From the NCBI RefSeq assembly GCF_000143415.4, contig NW_003314291.1, positions 170,674-234,673 of the forward strand: a stretch of DNA of 64,000 bases. The letters are read 5' to 3'. Shown one piece after another: positions 21,800 to 32,464 of this stretch; the first letter of the stretch is position 1, and each line of letters opens with the position of its first letter. Source of the DNA: Selaginella moellendorffii (Eukaryota; Streptophyta; Lycopodiopsida; Selaginellales; Selaginellaceae). Below the pieces are notes generated by a model. It searched no databases. It saw only the letters and a program-made list of their open reading frames with translations, and had not been told where the DNA came from. A program made the position numbers and the translations under genes.

Positions 21800-22990
21800 T
21801 GGATTGTGGAGTTAGGAGGACTGGAGGAATCGATCATCGTGGTAATGGATCGTCAGAGTTATGGCCTGGGTTGCAATAGAGCAATCTCCACAGCCGCAGG
21901 AGCTTTGCGATCTTCTGCTGGTGTGAATCTCATCAGTCCCAAAAACTCCACGTTTCGGCAATCCAACGAAACCTGTAGCGTGTGGCCATACAAACGAACA
22001 TACCTCGGTATCATCCTCGGCTGCCTCGATGCCTGGAGAGTAACAGTCACCATCATTTGCCCGAAACGAAATAACAATGGATCCCTTTACATTCCCGCTG
22101 CCAGCCAAGTACCGGCTTGTGTAGAACTGACCCCGAGCCGGAGACCAATCCACCGGGGCTCTCCAAGTGATGCCGAGATCAAGCTCGCTGTGTGTGAAAG
22201 AGAGCCTGAAGAGGACGCGAGCACCCGACTTGGAGCAGGGTTGAGACTGAAAACACGACTGTCCACGAAGTTGATGCCTGTTTCTTCGCTGAGATCTCCA
22301 GCCAAGTGCTTCGCCAAGCTCTCCTCCATCTCCAGATAGACACTACTTGTAGTTGCGAGCGGGCACTTGCCTACCAGCTTTGAGCCAAACATCCTGGAGA
22401 GTGTCCAGTCTTTCAGCTTTCGCAAAACAACCGTCAAGGTTTGCTCCTGCCTTCTTCGTCCCGATCGAAGTCACAGGAAGTGATAAGCAGCCTCTGGGAA
22501 TGGTACATACCACTGTAAATCGTCTGCCTGTCCAGGAGCGTCGTGAGCCCAGCCTTGCCTCTACACGGGAGAAGCGTGAGCCATGGCGTAAGGTTCTCCG
22601 TACAGAGTGCTTCTCTCGGGAGTGCTCCATACCTCGTCATCGAGCTCTTGCTCCATTTCTTTCCTTTCACCACCCTCTTCATGCCAGGAGCGTCGAAAGC
22701 TCCTCCTCCTCCTGTCCGGTTTGCCTCGGGCCTCCACGAGAACCACGGCTCCAAGAACGTAGTTGGCGATTCGAGGAAGTTGATCGATGCGCAAAAGAGG
22801 CCCGAGAGAGCGTGCGTGAGGTTTCCCCACGTCGAATCCACCTTTGCCTCTGGAAATGCCGTGAGCTCCACTCCCACTGCGGCGAGCTGCGCGATCGGAT
22901 CGCCCACGCCCCAGCGCTCGTTGTTCCCTCGCCCTTGCGTGAAGGAGAGCTCCATTTCTTTGATTCGAAACTTCCGGACCTCATCATCGT
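21800..22990 (-). pseudogene. PIGT: PIG-T (GPI16) GPI-transamidase subunit, broken
   Basis: PIG-T is an ER-membrane subunit of the GPI transamidase. In order on the minus strand: FRIKEMELSFTQGR (~22960), THALSGLFCASINFLES (~22820), PREALCTENLTPWLTLLPC (~22610), SGMYHSQRL (~22510), then in a shifted frame LTVVLRKLKDW (~22430), RMFGSKLVGKCPLATTS (~22390), later LAGSGNVKGSIVISF (~22090) and YVRLYGHTLQVSLD (~21980). These are the conserved PIG-T blocks in the right order. At least three frame changes are needed (near 22455, 22200 and 22030), the N-terminal 150 or so residues before FRIKE are missing, and the C-terminal membrane span is not seen. It is a pseudogene unless the assembly is wrong. 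Confidence 0.72.
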
Positions 22991-23059
22991 TTCGGGATTT
23001 GAGGACTTACGAGCTGGAAGATCGAAAAGAAAGGGCAAAGGAGGATCCATTCTTTAGGG

Positions 23060-24044
23060 TTCTTCCAACCATAAGAATGTTATGGACAGTAGCTCCGATT
23101 TTACCTTCGACCACTGAGAAACGTACTTGGAGTAGAGTTCGCACCTTTGGAGGGCATTGAGATCACTCTTCTGAAGGCCATGAGTGTTTGCACTGTGCTG
23201 GGAGATTCTCTCCAAGGGCAAGTAAATCTGTGCTTGAATTCTTTCTAGTAGTTATGGCACTAGCATTTTACCGAGTTTATATGTATGGAAAGTGTGGAGA
23301 CGCATTTGATTAAGCAGGATGAAATACGATGATCACTGTCTACGTGTCGCATGAGTGTGGTAAGCAAGCAATCCACCTCTATGCATACTTATGTCTAGAA
23401 GTTTAGCACATATATTGGCACGGAAAGTTGCAATAGACATTTGTGATAGAGCCGGGTTCCAGAGCATAACCCTAGGAAGGCTTGAAATCAACAAGATCAC
23501 CTTCTCATGGTTTTAGATGCTTGTTTTAATCTTGAAGTTCTTTGAACTGATAATCACATTTACAAGTTTGTAGTTGGTTGTGGGTGGAAAATTTATAGAT
23601 TAGTATGTATGGAAAATGCAGGAGTCTCTTGATGCATAGGATGTGCTTGACAGCATGTGCTATAAAATAAACGTGATCACTTGATAGTAGCCTGAAAAGA
23701 TATTACTAAATAAGAAGAAAATTTATTATAAGAATTTATCAACATTAAATCATAATTAAAAAAAAGAGTTTAAATTGATATAGAATATACCTGAATATTC
23801 TAGGCATATCCTTACACCCACTATTCTTAAAATATTTTCATAAAATTTAATTCTAGGTTTAATGGTATTAATTTAAATTTTAAGTTTACAGGCTCAATCC
23901 AAAGGCTCTAATTATTAATATTTTTGTAATTAGTATTACAAAATAGAATTTAAACTATTTATTCTAGAATTTAATTATCAGAGACTACCGTAAATTTCAC
24001 CAACTTAAAACCAAAGACCATCCAACATTAAAAAATTACATATC

Positions 24045-24082
<38 letters not shown>

Positions 24083-24116
24083 GTACACACCAAAATAATT
24101 TCAATATTAACAACTA
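23060..24116. other. AT-rich intergenic DNA ending in (CA)n
   Basis: No coding frame recognised. AT-rich from 23680 onward. A (TA)n-(CA)n microsatellite at about 24047-24082 runs up to the assembly gap. Confidence 0.65.
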
Positions 24117-24216
24117 NNNNNNNNNNNNNNNNNNNNNNNNNNNNNNNNNNNNNNNNNNNNNNNNNNNNNNNNNNNNNNNNNNNNNNNNNNNNNNNNNNNN
24201 NNNNNNNNNNNNNNNN
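24117..24216. other. Assembly gap (100 N)
   Basis: Exactly 100 N, the usual placeholder for a gap of unknown size; the flanking microsatellite probably caused it. Real distance across it is unknown. Confidence 0.98.
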
Positions 24217-24328
24217 AAGTTTGAAATAAGAACAATTAATCCCACGCTACCGAGACAAAGCTCCAACCTTTTATATTCCTATCGAGCCCATAGAAACAAT
24301 TCGACTTGCAGAATATGTGCAAGGACAG

Positions 24329-25725
24329 CTACCTCAAGGTGAGAAAACCGAGAAAAAAGACTATAACAAAGACCAGTATTGACATTGAAGGCGTGACCTT
24401 AAAAGTACTCTCCGTCCGCTCCGAGACCCTCAAACCTCCGCTCAAGGATGTCGACAGAAAATACCTGAAAGAACCGCTTGCACAATTTTGAAGCTTCAAA
24501 CAGCACCAAACTTTCTACCTGTTGTCCTTGGAGAACTCGACGGCGGTAATAGCAAACGAGTGCGCGGATTTGACTCGTTGGACAACCTTGAGCGTCGCGG
24601 CCTCGACAACGAGAACATCACCCTCCGAGCAACCCCTGCTCACACACAGCTCGCCAAGTTACTTCATCTCCGACCAAATGAATCAATCACCTACATTGCC
24701 AAGAGCTTGCCATCCGAGCTGACACTGAAGGCTGAGAAAGGATGCGTGCAAAACCTCTCCTTGCATGTCTCTTTGGTTCTCCAGTCCTCACTCCACTTGG
24801 TAATATGGCCTGCGCAGAGTAAGAACTACAACCGTCGAGAAAACAAAGAGATTTAAACCTTTGCTTGATGCTACATGGAGTTGCGGCGTTGAACTCCTTG
24901 AGAACCAGCAGTAGCGTCCTTCCTCGGAAGGAATGACACGCAGATGATTGTCTCCATGGAGCTCCCACACGTAAGTTTTTCCACCACTTGTGGACGCAGC
25001 CAAGAGCGTTCCTTCCTCACTAATAAAGTCTGGTTATCAGCAACATCACTGAGAGCAAAACACGCCACCATACCTGAATTCGAGAGACTTAAACTCTGCC
25101 GATCCAATCTCACACTGCTCGTCCACGAGAAGCTCCGACGAAGGCCATTTGTATACACGCAAGTGTCCATTCTAGTATGAGAAAAGCACAAAGTGTTTAG
25201 AAGTAGTAGCAAGCAAAAGAGGAAAGCCAAACCATTCCCGCGGTTGCAAACATGGTGCCGTCCATGCTGAAGGACATGGCAGTCTGCTCCTTCGTTACGA
25301 CGATTTCGCGATGGGCGCTCTCTATACTCAAGTCCTCAGCCAAGCGAAAGAATTCCAGTTTCCCGTCGTGCCTAAACGAGTGTAAGTAGAAGAAAAAGGG
25401 AGGAAGAAAAAAACTGGAGCTTACCACTCATTGGCGATGAAGGAGCAAACAAAGTCCGTTCCATTGGGATGGATCGCCAGATGATAAGGAGCGTCGAGGC
25501 CTGTGCTCCGTGTATACAGCTACAACCACATCGATCGATCGATTAAAAGCTCTACAATCTCCGCTAGGAATTTACCTGTTCCATCGCGTAGCCGGTCCAT
25601 CGCGCGAGGATGAGCATGTTGCCACGCCCGCTGCGCGTTGCCCCGCCTCCACCGCCACACACGACATAGCCATCCTTCGCCCACGCAGCACAAAACACGG
25701 GAACGCTCAAGGTGCTTCTCGCCAT
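24329..25725 (-). CDS. SEC12/PHF1-like WD40 membrane protein
   Basis: ER-membrane guanine-nucleotide exchange factor for SAR1 (SEC12), or its plant relative PHF1 that aids ER exit of phosphate transporters. About eight exons. Exon 1 starts MARSTLSVPVFCAAWAKDG (ATG 25725-25723) with a Gly-rich GGGGGATRSG loop, the N-terminal pattern of SEC12-like proteins. Then come LDAPYHLAIHPNG, a WD-type exon (HDGKLEFFRL), NGHLRVYKWPSSELL, GGKTYVWEL, ITKWSEDWRTKETC, FSVSSDGKLLAM, VLVVEAATLKVVQRVKSAH, and a C-terminal hydrophobic segment SMSILVFVIVFFLGFLTLR that serves as membrane anchor. TAG follows at 24331-24329, though an extra exon toward the gap cannot be excluded. SEC12 versus PHF1 cannot be settled by eye. 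Confidence 0.75.
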
Positions 25726-27965
25726 TGCAAAAAGGGATTAGGGCTTTTGCGCCGATTATATGCGAGTTGAGATCCAACGGTGGTGATTGAGAACGAGGAA
25801 AGTGGCGGGAAAGCCATATCGCAATCTGGTAGCTTTTCAAGGTTTTGCTGCGATCGATGGGATTAAATAGAGCCACGTCGAGTTCACAGAACTGTCCATT
25901 TGCAACTGTTTTACTATATCTCAAATCGTGATGTTGCTCATGTGGAAAATGGGAAGGATAATATATTGAAATTATAGAGCCCATCTTTATCTGTAATAAT
26001 ATTTGAAGCAATGTTATAATATAATAATTTGGTGTGCATTGACGTAGATTCTTTTAAAACAGGACACGGTCAAGAAATTGCCTCCCTAAGTTTACAGTTG
26101 ATAAGCAATATTATAATTACTTTTCTGATTATTTTTACATTTGAGAGAATACATGGTTGATAATAATATTCTTGAGAATACACTGATCTTGAAAGAAGAG
26201 CTGATGCGTTTTTGCAAAAAAAATCATAGAAATAGAGAGCAATGATCCAAAGGAAACATTGGATTCATAATGCACATACTAGTGAAACAAAGTTGGATTT
26301 GATTTAGAAATTTTTCCTGTGGCATTAAAATTCAATATTTAGACTACAAGTCAAATTTGCATGGTGTTCAAGATGTTTATAATTTATAAACACAATATTA
26401 ATTTAAATTTATATAATAATTTTGGATTGCTTAAGCAAACCTAGGGAGACTGGGATGGTAGTGGATATACCTAGAATATGCTTAAATATTCTAGGATGTT
26501 CTACCATCTAACGGTTGTTATTCACTTAGATTAATTTTATATTTATAATTTATAAACATGTATATAATTTATAAAGTTTCTTAAACCCTTTTTAGTAATT
26601 CTTTTTTATTCTATTATCTAATGGTTAATATGCAATCGTATTAATCTTGTGTTTATAAATTATAACATGATCATATTTACAGACTTTATTTGATCAATTA
26701 AATTAATAAGTAAGAATAACACTAATATTAAGCAAACCAAGTGTTGCTACATGCAACATATAGCAATTATTTATAATTTACTTGGAAGCTTATAAACTAT
26801 AAACATGTTTATAATTTATAAACACAAGATCTAAAACTGTTAGTAGATAATGGCAGAATATTAAAGCATATTTCAGGTTTATCTTTAGGTTTACTTAAGC
26901 AAAGTTGTGATTTTTAAGAAGGCAATTACCATTTTAAAACAATTATTATACTTCTTATAAATAAAACCTATTAATTTAATAATAAATTATAGTATTAATA
27001 TATATTTAATATATTTTGAAGTTTAAAAATTATATTATCACTATTTAAATATATGAATGTTATATTGGTGACAGCCTTTATCATTAAATAAGCCAGATCT
27101 CCATTTACATAAAAGAATATAGCATAAATTAAAATGATATAAATTTATTATTTAGCTGTTTTATGATGTTTATTGTGCCATAATAATCCTATTTATTATT
27201 GTAAAATATATAAATTTAAATATATATCTAACATAAAATAGGTTTTAAATATTCAAATAAATCCCTTATTTGAAGCCAATTTACTAATCTCAAATTTACA
27301 AGATTGATAGGGATGCTATTTTTGTAAATTGTGTTTTTTTTACATGTAACATGGTAAAATCATTCTCAACACAATATCTTATAATATCACCAATCTTCAA
27401 ATTTTTAGTTAAAATATATTAGATATATAAATAAAATTTTCCACAAGGAAAACGAAAGGAAAATAAATTATTCAAGCTAAAATAAATAAATTTTATATAT
27501 ATATATATATATAGATTAAATATATTTAAACCATCTCAAAGCTTAAACAAATATATAATAAAAATTCTAACACTTAAAAATGTGGTACTTTCATTATTAT
27601 TTTGAAGAATCAAGTTGAGGCATAAAGGAAATTATATAAATATTCTATATGTTTAAATAAATAATATTCTCAAAGATTATTAATTAATTTGCCACCTAAC
27701 AAGATCATCTCAACCACGAACATGATCCATGAGCGCAATAAATCCAGGAGTCAGTGCTCGAGAGATTTCCCCTGTCGTCGAGGACTTTTCATTGAATTTT
27801 TCTTACGTCGCATGTTTTTGGTTTGCTTAATTACAGGATTTTGAGCAGCTCGAAAACACCCACTAAAGCACAATGTTCCACCTTCCAATTCTCGGCTGCT
27901 CAGACACATCCTTGCCCACAAGGCACGAGCAAAACTAATCTCCACACGAACACTTGCCATCGTCA
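25726..27965. other. AT-rich intergenic DNA with recurring TTTATAATTTATAAA
   Basis: No gene seen. The near-palindrome TTTATAATTTATAAA recurs near 26376, 26543 and 26804, with a variant near 26650. A second recurring motif around ATATTCTAGG lies at 26490-26500 and also at 23800. A (TA)n run is at about 27493-27514. These may be decayed MITE ends, but I cannot define any element. Confidence 0.5.
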
Positions 27966-30026
27966 TCAACATGAAACCGCTCCACGAAGAACGCTGGAAG
28001 AATCCAGATCCTTGAGCTTGGCCACCATCTCTCGGCGGCTCTCCCGGCTCTGGGGGTGGCGGCCAGCGTCTCCAGCCACGAAGCTATGCACGAGGCCGGA
28101 GTTATCATCCACCACCATCTTCCATGCTCGGGCCTCGCCTCTCATCATCTCCACCTCGTTTTGCTCCTCCCACATCTCCAAGCTCGCGTAGATGTTCGCC
28201 ATGAGAGTGTAGTGCGAGGCGTTTCTCCTGTCCAGCAGCATCAATGCGTTGAAAGCTCGTCTCCCGATCGCAGCGTTCTTCCACTTCCGGCTGGCCGCCA
28301 AGACTGTTCTCCAGGCCAGCACGTTGGCCTCGAAAGGCATCGTCTCCGTGACTCTCACTGCCGCCTCGAGCTCGCCTCCACGACCAAATATGTCGATCAG
28401 GCAAATGTAGTGCTCCATCGCTGGAGCAACGCCGAATCTCGACGGCATGGACGCGAAGTAGCTCTTCCCCCGATCGGTGAGACCTGCGTGGCTGCAAGCC
28501 GTGAGGATGGAGACGAAGGTGACGCCGTCGGGACGCAAGCCATCGTCGTGGATCATCCTCCAGACGCTCTGGAACACGCTATCAGTGTCACCTTGGCGGC
28601 TGTATCCGGCGATGAGAGCGCTCCAGGTGACGAGCGTCCTGGCGGGGAGTGCGTCGAAGAGCTGCTCGGCCTCGACGATGCTGCCGCATTTGCAGTAGAG
28701 ATCCACCAAGCAGTTTGCGAGGAGCTCCTGGCACTCGAGGCCACACTGAGAGGCGAGACCATGGAGCTTCTTCCCGGACTTTAGCGAGCCGGAGCTTCCA
28801 CAGGCCCTGAGCAGCGCAGAGAAGAACGGAGGATCGAGCAGAAGGAGCGTTTGATCCGAGGAGTGGATCATCCTGCCGAAGAACATCTCGAGTGCAACGT
28901 CTGCCTCGCCACTCTCAGCGTAGCCTTGCATGAGAGCCGTCCACAAGACCACGTCTGGAGGCTGCTTCATGCTCTCAAACGCTCGTCTGGCGTCCTCCAT
29001 GCTTCCACACTTGGAGTACATGTCCACGAGCGCGCTGGCGACGAAGCTATCGTTGCAAAACCCAGCCTTGATCGCTCCAGCGTGAATTCTCATCCCCTTC
29101 TCCAGGTGGTCGATCTTCACAAGCTTCCCACCGATGTGATCTGTGGCCTCTTCTTTCGTCGCAAGAAGGCTGCAAGCTTTGAGAGCCGCCATGAAAACTC
29201 TCCCATCTGGAGAGCAGTGGCTTTCCTCGTCGCCGTCTTGGATCATCCGGAAGAAGAGATCCATCGCTAGCTTTGCGTCGCCACACTCGACGTAGCCGAG
29301 CAGCAGGGAAGTCCACGAAACCACGTCTCGAGCGGCCATCCTATCGAAAACCATCCGAGCGTCCAAGGAGCTGCCACACTTCGTATAGATGTCCACGAGA
29401 GCGTTGGTGATGAAAGCGTTGGAGTAGCAGCAGCGAAGCGTGGACACTGCCCGAGAGTGGATCTCCATCGCCGTGCTAAGCGCCCGGACCTTGACGAGCT
29501 TGCCATGGATTCCTTCCGGAGCTTCCCTCGCTGCCAAGCTCGAGCAGGCCTTGAGAGCCGCCACGAAAGCTCTCGAGTCCGGCGATGGTGTTGCAGAGCT
29601 CTCATCCTCCTCACTTCCATCGTCTCTTCTCATCCGGTGGAAGAGCTCCAGCGCGATCTCTCCCCGCCCAGCCTCGGCGTAGCCCAGCATGAGATTGACG
29701 AAGGAGGCGGCGTCGCGGCGGGGCATGGCGTCGAAAACCCTGTGAGCGTCGACGAGGCTGACGCATTTGGCATACATGTAGATGAGAGCTCCGCCCACGC
29801 GAGTGGTGGAGCTGAAGAGCGCGCTGGCGATGGCGTCGCTGTGGAGCCTCTTGCCCCGCTCCAAATCCCTCGACGCTGCGCAAGCCTTGAGCGCCGTGAG
29901 GAGCTCGCGAGCCGCAGGCTTGTAGCTGGCGATGGCATCGCTGTGGAAATCTCTCGCGAGTGAGCGCTCGGCGCAAAGGAATGCGGCAGAGAACTCACCT
30001 CCCAGTCGCTTGGCCCAAAAAATCAT
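27966..30026 (-). CDS. PLS-class pentatricopeptide repeat protein (E type)
   Basis: Organellar RNA-binding protein of the PPR family; PLS members with an E tail usually act in C-to-U RNA editing. Intronless, 686 residues. Repeats run from about residue 40 to 540, with clear P/L/S units such as GGALIYMYAKCVSLVDAHRV, ALVDIYTKCGSSLDARMVFD and LVDMYSKCGSMEDARRAFE. The E region follows (HYICLIDIFGRGGELEAA, NASHYTLMANIYASLEMWEE), and the protein ends soon after GLVHSFVAGDAGRHPQSRE. No DYW domain is present, so a partner would be needed for deamination. The N terminus has no strong transit peptide by eye. A fragment of this gene is copied at 34885-35155. Confidence 0.9.
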   Translation of the reverse strand: MIFWAKRLGGEFSAAFLCAERSLARDFHSDAIASYKPAARELLTALKACAASRDLERGKRLHSDAIASALFSSTTRVGGALIYMYAKCVSLVDAHRVFDAMPRRDAASFVNLMLGYAEAGRGEIALELFHRMRRDDGSEEDESSATPSPDSRAFVAALKACSSLAAREAPEGIHGKLVKVRALSTAMEIHSRAVSTLRCCYSNAFITNALVDIYTKCGSSLDARMVFDRMAARDVVSWTSLLLGYVECGDAKLAMDLFFRMIQDGDEESHCSPDGRVFMAALKACSLLATKEEATDHIGGKLVKIDHLEKGMRIHAGAIKAGFCNDSFVASALVDMYSKCGSMEDARRAFESMKQPPDVVLWTALMQGYAESGEADVALEMFFGRMIHSSDQTLLLLDPPFFSALLRACGSSGSLKSGKKLHGLASQCGLECQELLANCLVDLYCKCGSIVEAEQLFDALPARTLVTWSALIAGYSRQGDTDSVFQSVWRMIHDDGLRPDGVTFVSILTACSHAGLTDRGKSYFASMPSRFGVAPAMEHYICLIDIFGRGGELEAAVRVTETMPFEANVLAWRTVLAASRKWKNAAIGRRAFNALMLLDRRNASHYTLMANIYASLEMWEEQNEVEMMRGEARAWKMVVDDNSGLVHSFVAGDAGRHPQSRESRREMVAKLKDLDSSSVLRGAVSC

Positions 30027-30228
30027 AACCTAAGAGAGAGGTGAATCTTTTAGGGACCAAGAGCATATTCGTATAAATCGTAGAATATCCTTATTCTCCA
30101 CCCGTCAAAGTCCTTATCGAATGGATTCTAAACAGGGATAGCAACAATAAAGCCCTGGTACATCTCTGGACCCGAGGCTGGTACGTAGAAATTCTTGCAA
30201 GGCGCTCTAATCATCTGTTTCCTCCCAT

Positions 30229-30490
30229 GCAGCGAATCTCCCGACTGGAGCATTCTCTAAGCAGCTGGCAGAGAAAGTTTGCGGGATTTCCCTAGGGCTG
30301 GGCCGAGGCTTGTTTGGGATGGTGACAAACGTCGGCTGGAATCCATACTTTTGACAATGCAGAGAAAACAGTGGTAAGTCTTATGTTTGCTAGGAAGAAA
30401 GCTCAATTAGTACCACTACAGGAACCCTGGCCATTGCAAAGAAGATTTCTATGGAGAGGAACTCCAGTGCCGGAAGTGCCTATTTCACGA
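30229..30490 (+). pseudogene. Riboflavin kinase fragment
   Basis: After a possible acceptor (CCATGCAG) the frame reads ANLPTGAFSKQLAEKV, then GLFGMVTNVGWNPYF, the conserved core of riboflavin kinase (T-A-N-L-P-T, then V-x-x-x-G-W-N-P-Y-F-D-N). One extra T puts TGA right after WNPYF; the next frame continues DNAEKTV to a GTAAG donor. The following block has EPW in one frame and DFYGEEL in another (30420-30470). Frameshifts and missing ends make it a relic. Confidence 0.6.
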
Positions 30491-31003
30491 TGAAATGATT
30501 TTAAATGGAAATAACAGTTCTTTTGACGAACTTGGGACATATCACACACTCTTAGCATTTTCTTGTGTGTTATTTACTGCTCCTTAAGATCCACAAGTTT
30601 AAAGCTCTAGCAGAACAAAGCGATCTCCTCCAATCGTTTCAACGAATCGCTGGAAAGAGTAGTCGCTGAGCTTTTCCAACGAAAGTCAATACAAAGTCAA
30701 ACATGACAATGACTTTGAGACTTAACGTAGAATTTCGCGATTCTTATGTTTCCATTCGAGGGAGAGCAACACGGCCTGGATCTTAAATACGAGCCGAGAT
30801 CCAAATCCATGCCTGCCAGTGTAGCCCCTTCCCTCCTCCTACAACCTTCAGCGAAAAAATTCCAGCTCGATTTCTTAGGGAGCAAGCGCATGCATTTACA
30901 GTGGCAAGAGTATCGGTCGCCTGCTCTTCCACGGAGCATAGCTCCGCACACACAATAAGAACAAGATGTCTGAAATAATCTTGAAAAGGTTTCAATTTCA
31001 ATT

Positions 31004-32272
31004 TCATCTAGTATAAATGGTAACCGGAATGTTGGCCACACATGTTGCTAGCTCTTGGAGCTCACTATGGTGGGCCTCATTCCCAAACAAGACAATACTT
31101 TGCAAAGCTGGGCAGGACTGCACAAACTTATCCAGCAAGACACGGAATTGTAATGGTTTGCCGCAGAATACGTCTAAACACACCTTCCTCAGCCTCGGAA
31201 GTTCTTGAATCTCACTTGGAAAACCCCTGCCGCATTGGCATCTGCTTCCAAAACAGCTGAGGATCAACTCCTGGCACTCCTTAAACTGTTCCAACACAAA
31301 CACCGCCCATGCGACCTCATGAGGACAAGATCGTCGACAGAATGGTCCATTGCACTCCAACCTCATAGCTTTGAAATGCATCCTTTCCATAGCGGCAACT
31401 GTCGTCTCCAGCGCACCCAATCTAAACGCAAGAGTTTCCAATGCGTTACATACAAGCTTAAGCACCCCGGGTACCCTCTCCGACTCCACAAATGTCTCAC
31501 AGTAGCCAAGCGACAGCTTCTTCAGGCGCGGAGCTCTCATCTTGAGCCTCTCGCAGTCACCAATGCAAGCGGTCTCTAGATTGGGAAGGTCCAACTCGAT
31601 CAGGCCGCCCTCGCTGTCTGGCGTTTGAAGGCTCAACACTCTCAGGCTTGATGACGATAGGGAGCCGCAGAAGCCCAACACGTTTGCCGATAGCTCTTCA
31701 AGCGCTGGGCATGCAGGCAGGAGCTCTGTCACGAGGTCTAGACCAAGCACATTATCAAAGCTGCAACGTGCGAGAGCTGGAAATGTGAGGCTTAGCGGAG
31801 CCTTTCTGCGGTACATGAGCTCCTTGCCCATGGGCACAAAGCAAAGCCTGTAAAACCTCACGAACTTGAGCTTGGGACACGACTTGGAGACCAGCTCTAG
31901 ATCAAAGCAGCTGTACGGCGTGTACTCGTTGTTCTCAATCGTGAGCTCCTCCAGAGTGGCTGCAATGCTTGTGATCCATGAGTAGTTCATGTGTAGAGAG
32001 GAATTGTATATGTGAATGAGGAGCTTTCGGATGGATTGATGCACCAGCTTGAAACCCATGCCTCGTGGCTTGAGATTGATTGATACGAGACCAACCTCCT
32101 CCTTGGCAATTCTGTGCCACCTCTTGCTCACCAGAGCGTACATGATGTTGTGACGCGTGCCAGGAAACTTGGTATGGGGTACCTTGTCCAGGATGAGCGC
32201 AAGAACAGCGTCCGGTAGGCTGTCAATGGTGGTGCCCTGATCGCCAGGAAGATCTGGACCTTGGACGTCCAT
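31004..32272 (-). CDS. F-box protein with leucine-rich C terminus
   Basis: Likely substrate receptor of an SCF ubiquitin ligase. Intronless, 422 residues. The F-box spans about residues 15-60 (IDSLPDAVLALILDKVP, then YALVSKRWHRIAKEE). Irregular leucine-rich repeats follow (ATLEELTIENN, LELVSKSCPKLKFVRF, LLPACPALEELSANVL, SLRVLSLQ, LPNLETACIGDC, APRLKKLSLGYC), the FBXL pattern. The end, FVQSCPALQSIVLFGNEAHH, belongs to the same repeat type. The start is the first ATG and no frame damage is seen. The target is unknown. Confidence 0.85.
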   Translation of the reverse strand: MDVQGPDLPGDQGTTIDSLPDAVLALILDKVPHTKFPGTRHNIMYALVSKRWHRIAKEEVGLVSINLKPRGMGFKLVHQSIRKLLIHIYNSSLHMNYSWITSIAATLEELTIENNEYTPYSCFDLELVSKSCPKLKFVRFYRLCFVPMGKELMYRRKAPLSLTFPALARCSFDNVLGLDLVTELLPACPALEELSANVLGFCGSLSSSSLRVLSLQTPDSEGGLIELDLPNLETACIGDCERLKMRAPRLKKLSLGYCETFVESERVPGVLKLVCNALETLAFRLGALETTVAAMERMHFKAMRLECNGPFCRRSCPHEVAWAVFVLEQFKECQELILSCFGSRCQCGRGFPSEIQELPRLRKVCLDVFCGKPLQFRVLLDKFVQSCPALQSIVLFGNEAHHSELQELATCVANIPVTIYTR

Positions 32273-32296
32273 CCGGTTAGAATTTCCCTAGCCACG

Positions 32297-32327
32297 ATCC
32301 TTTATCCTTTATCCTTTATCCTTTATA
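32297..32327. repeat. Heptamer tandem repeat (CTTTATC)n
   Basis: Four head-to-tail copies of the heptamer just upstream of the F-box start codon, in its likely 5' UTR or promoter. Confidence 0.85.
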
Positions 32328-32464
32328 GCGTCGCTAAATATTAATTACACTGCCAACACAGTTGTCCAGTTTGCGATGGGCGCGGGCGCGGGGGGATCTT
32401 GATCGCGGCCGCGGGGGCAATCGTGGGCGCGGGGGGAGGCACGGTGATCTTGATCCCGGGGTGA

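Noticed and set aside
22353-23057. 234-codon plus-strand frame opposite the PIG-T relic
   Set aside because: The minus strand has clear PIG-T blocks over the same bases; the plus translation has no recognisable feature.
28056-29963. Several plus-strand frames opposite the PPR gene
   Set aside because: All lie antisense to a clean 686-residue PPR protein and have no motif.
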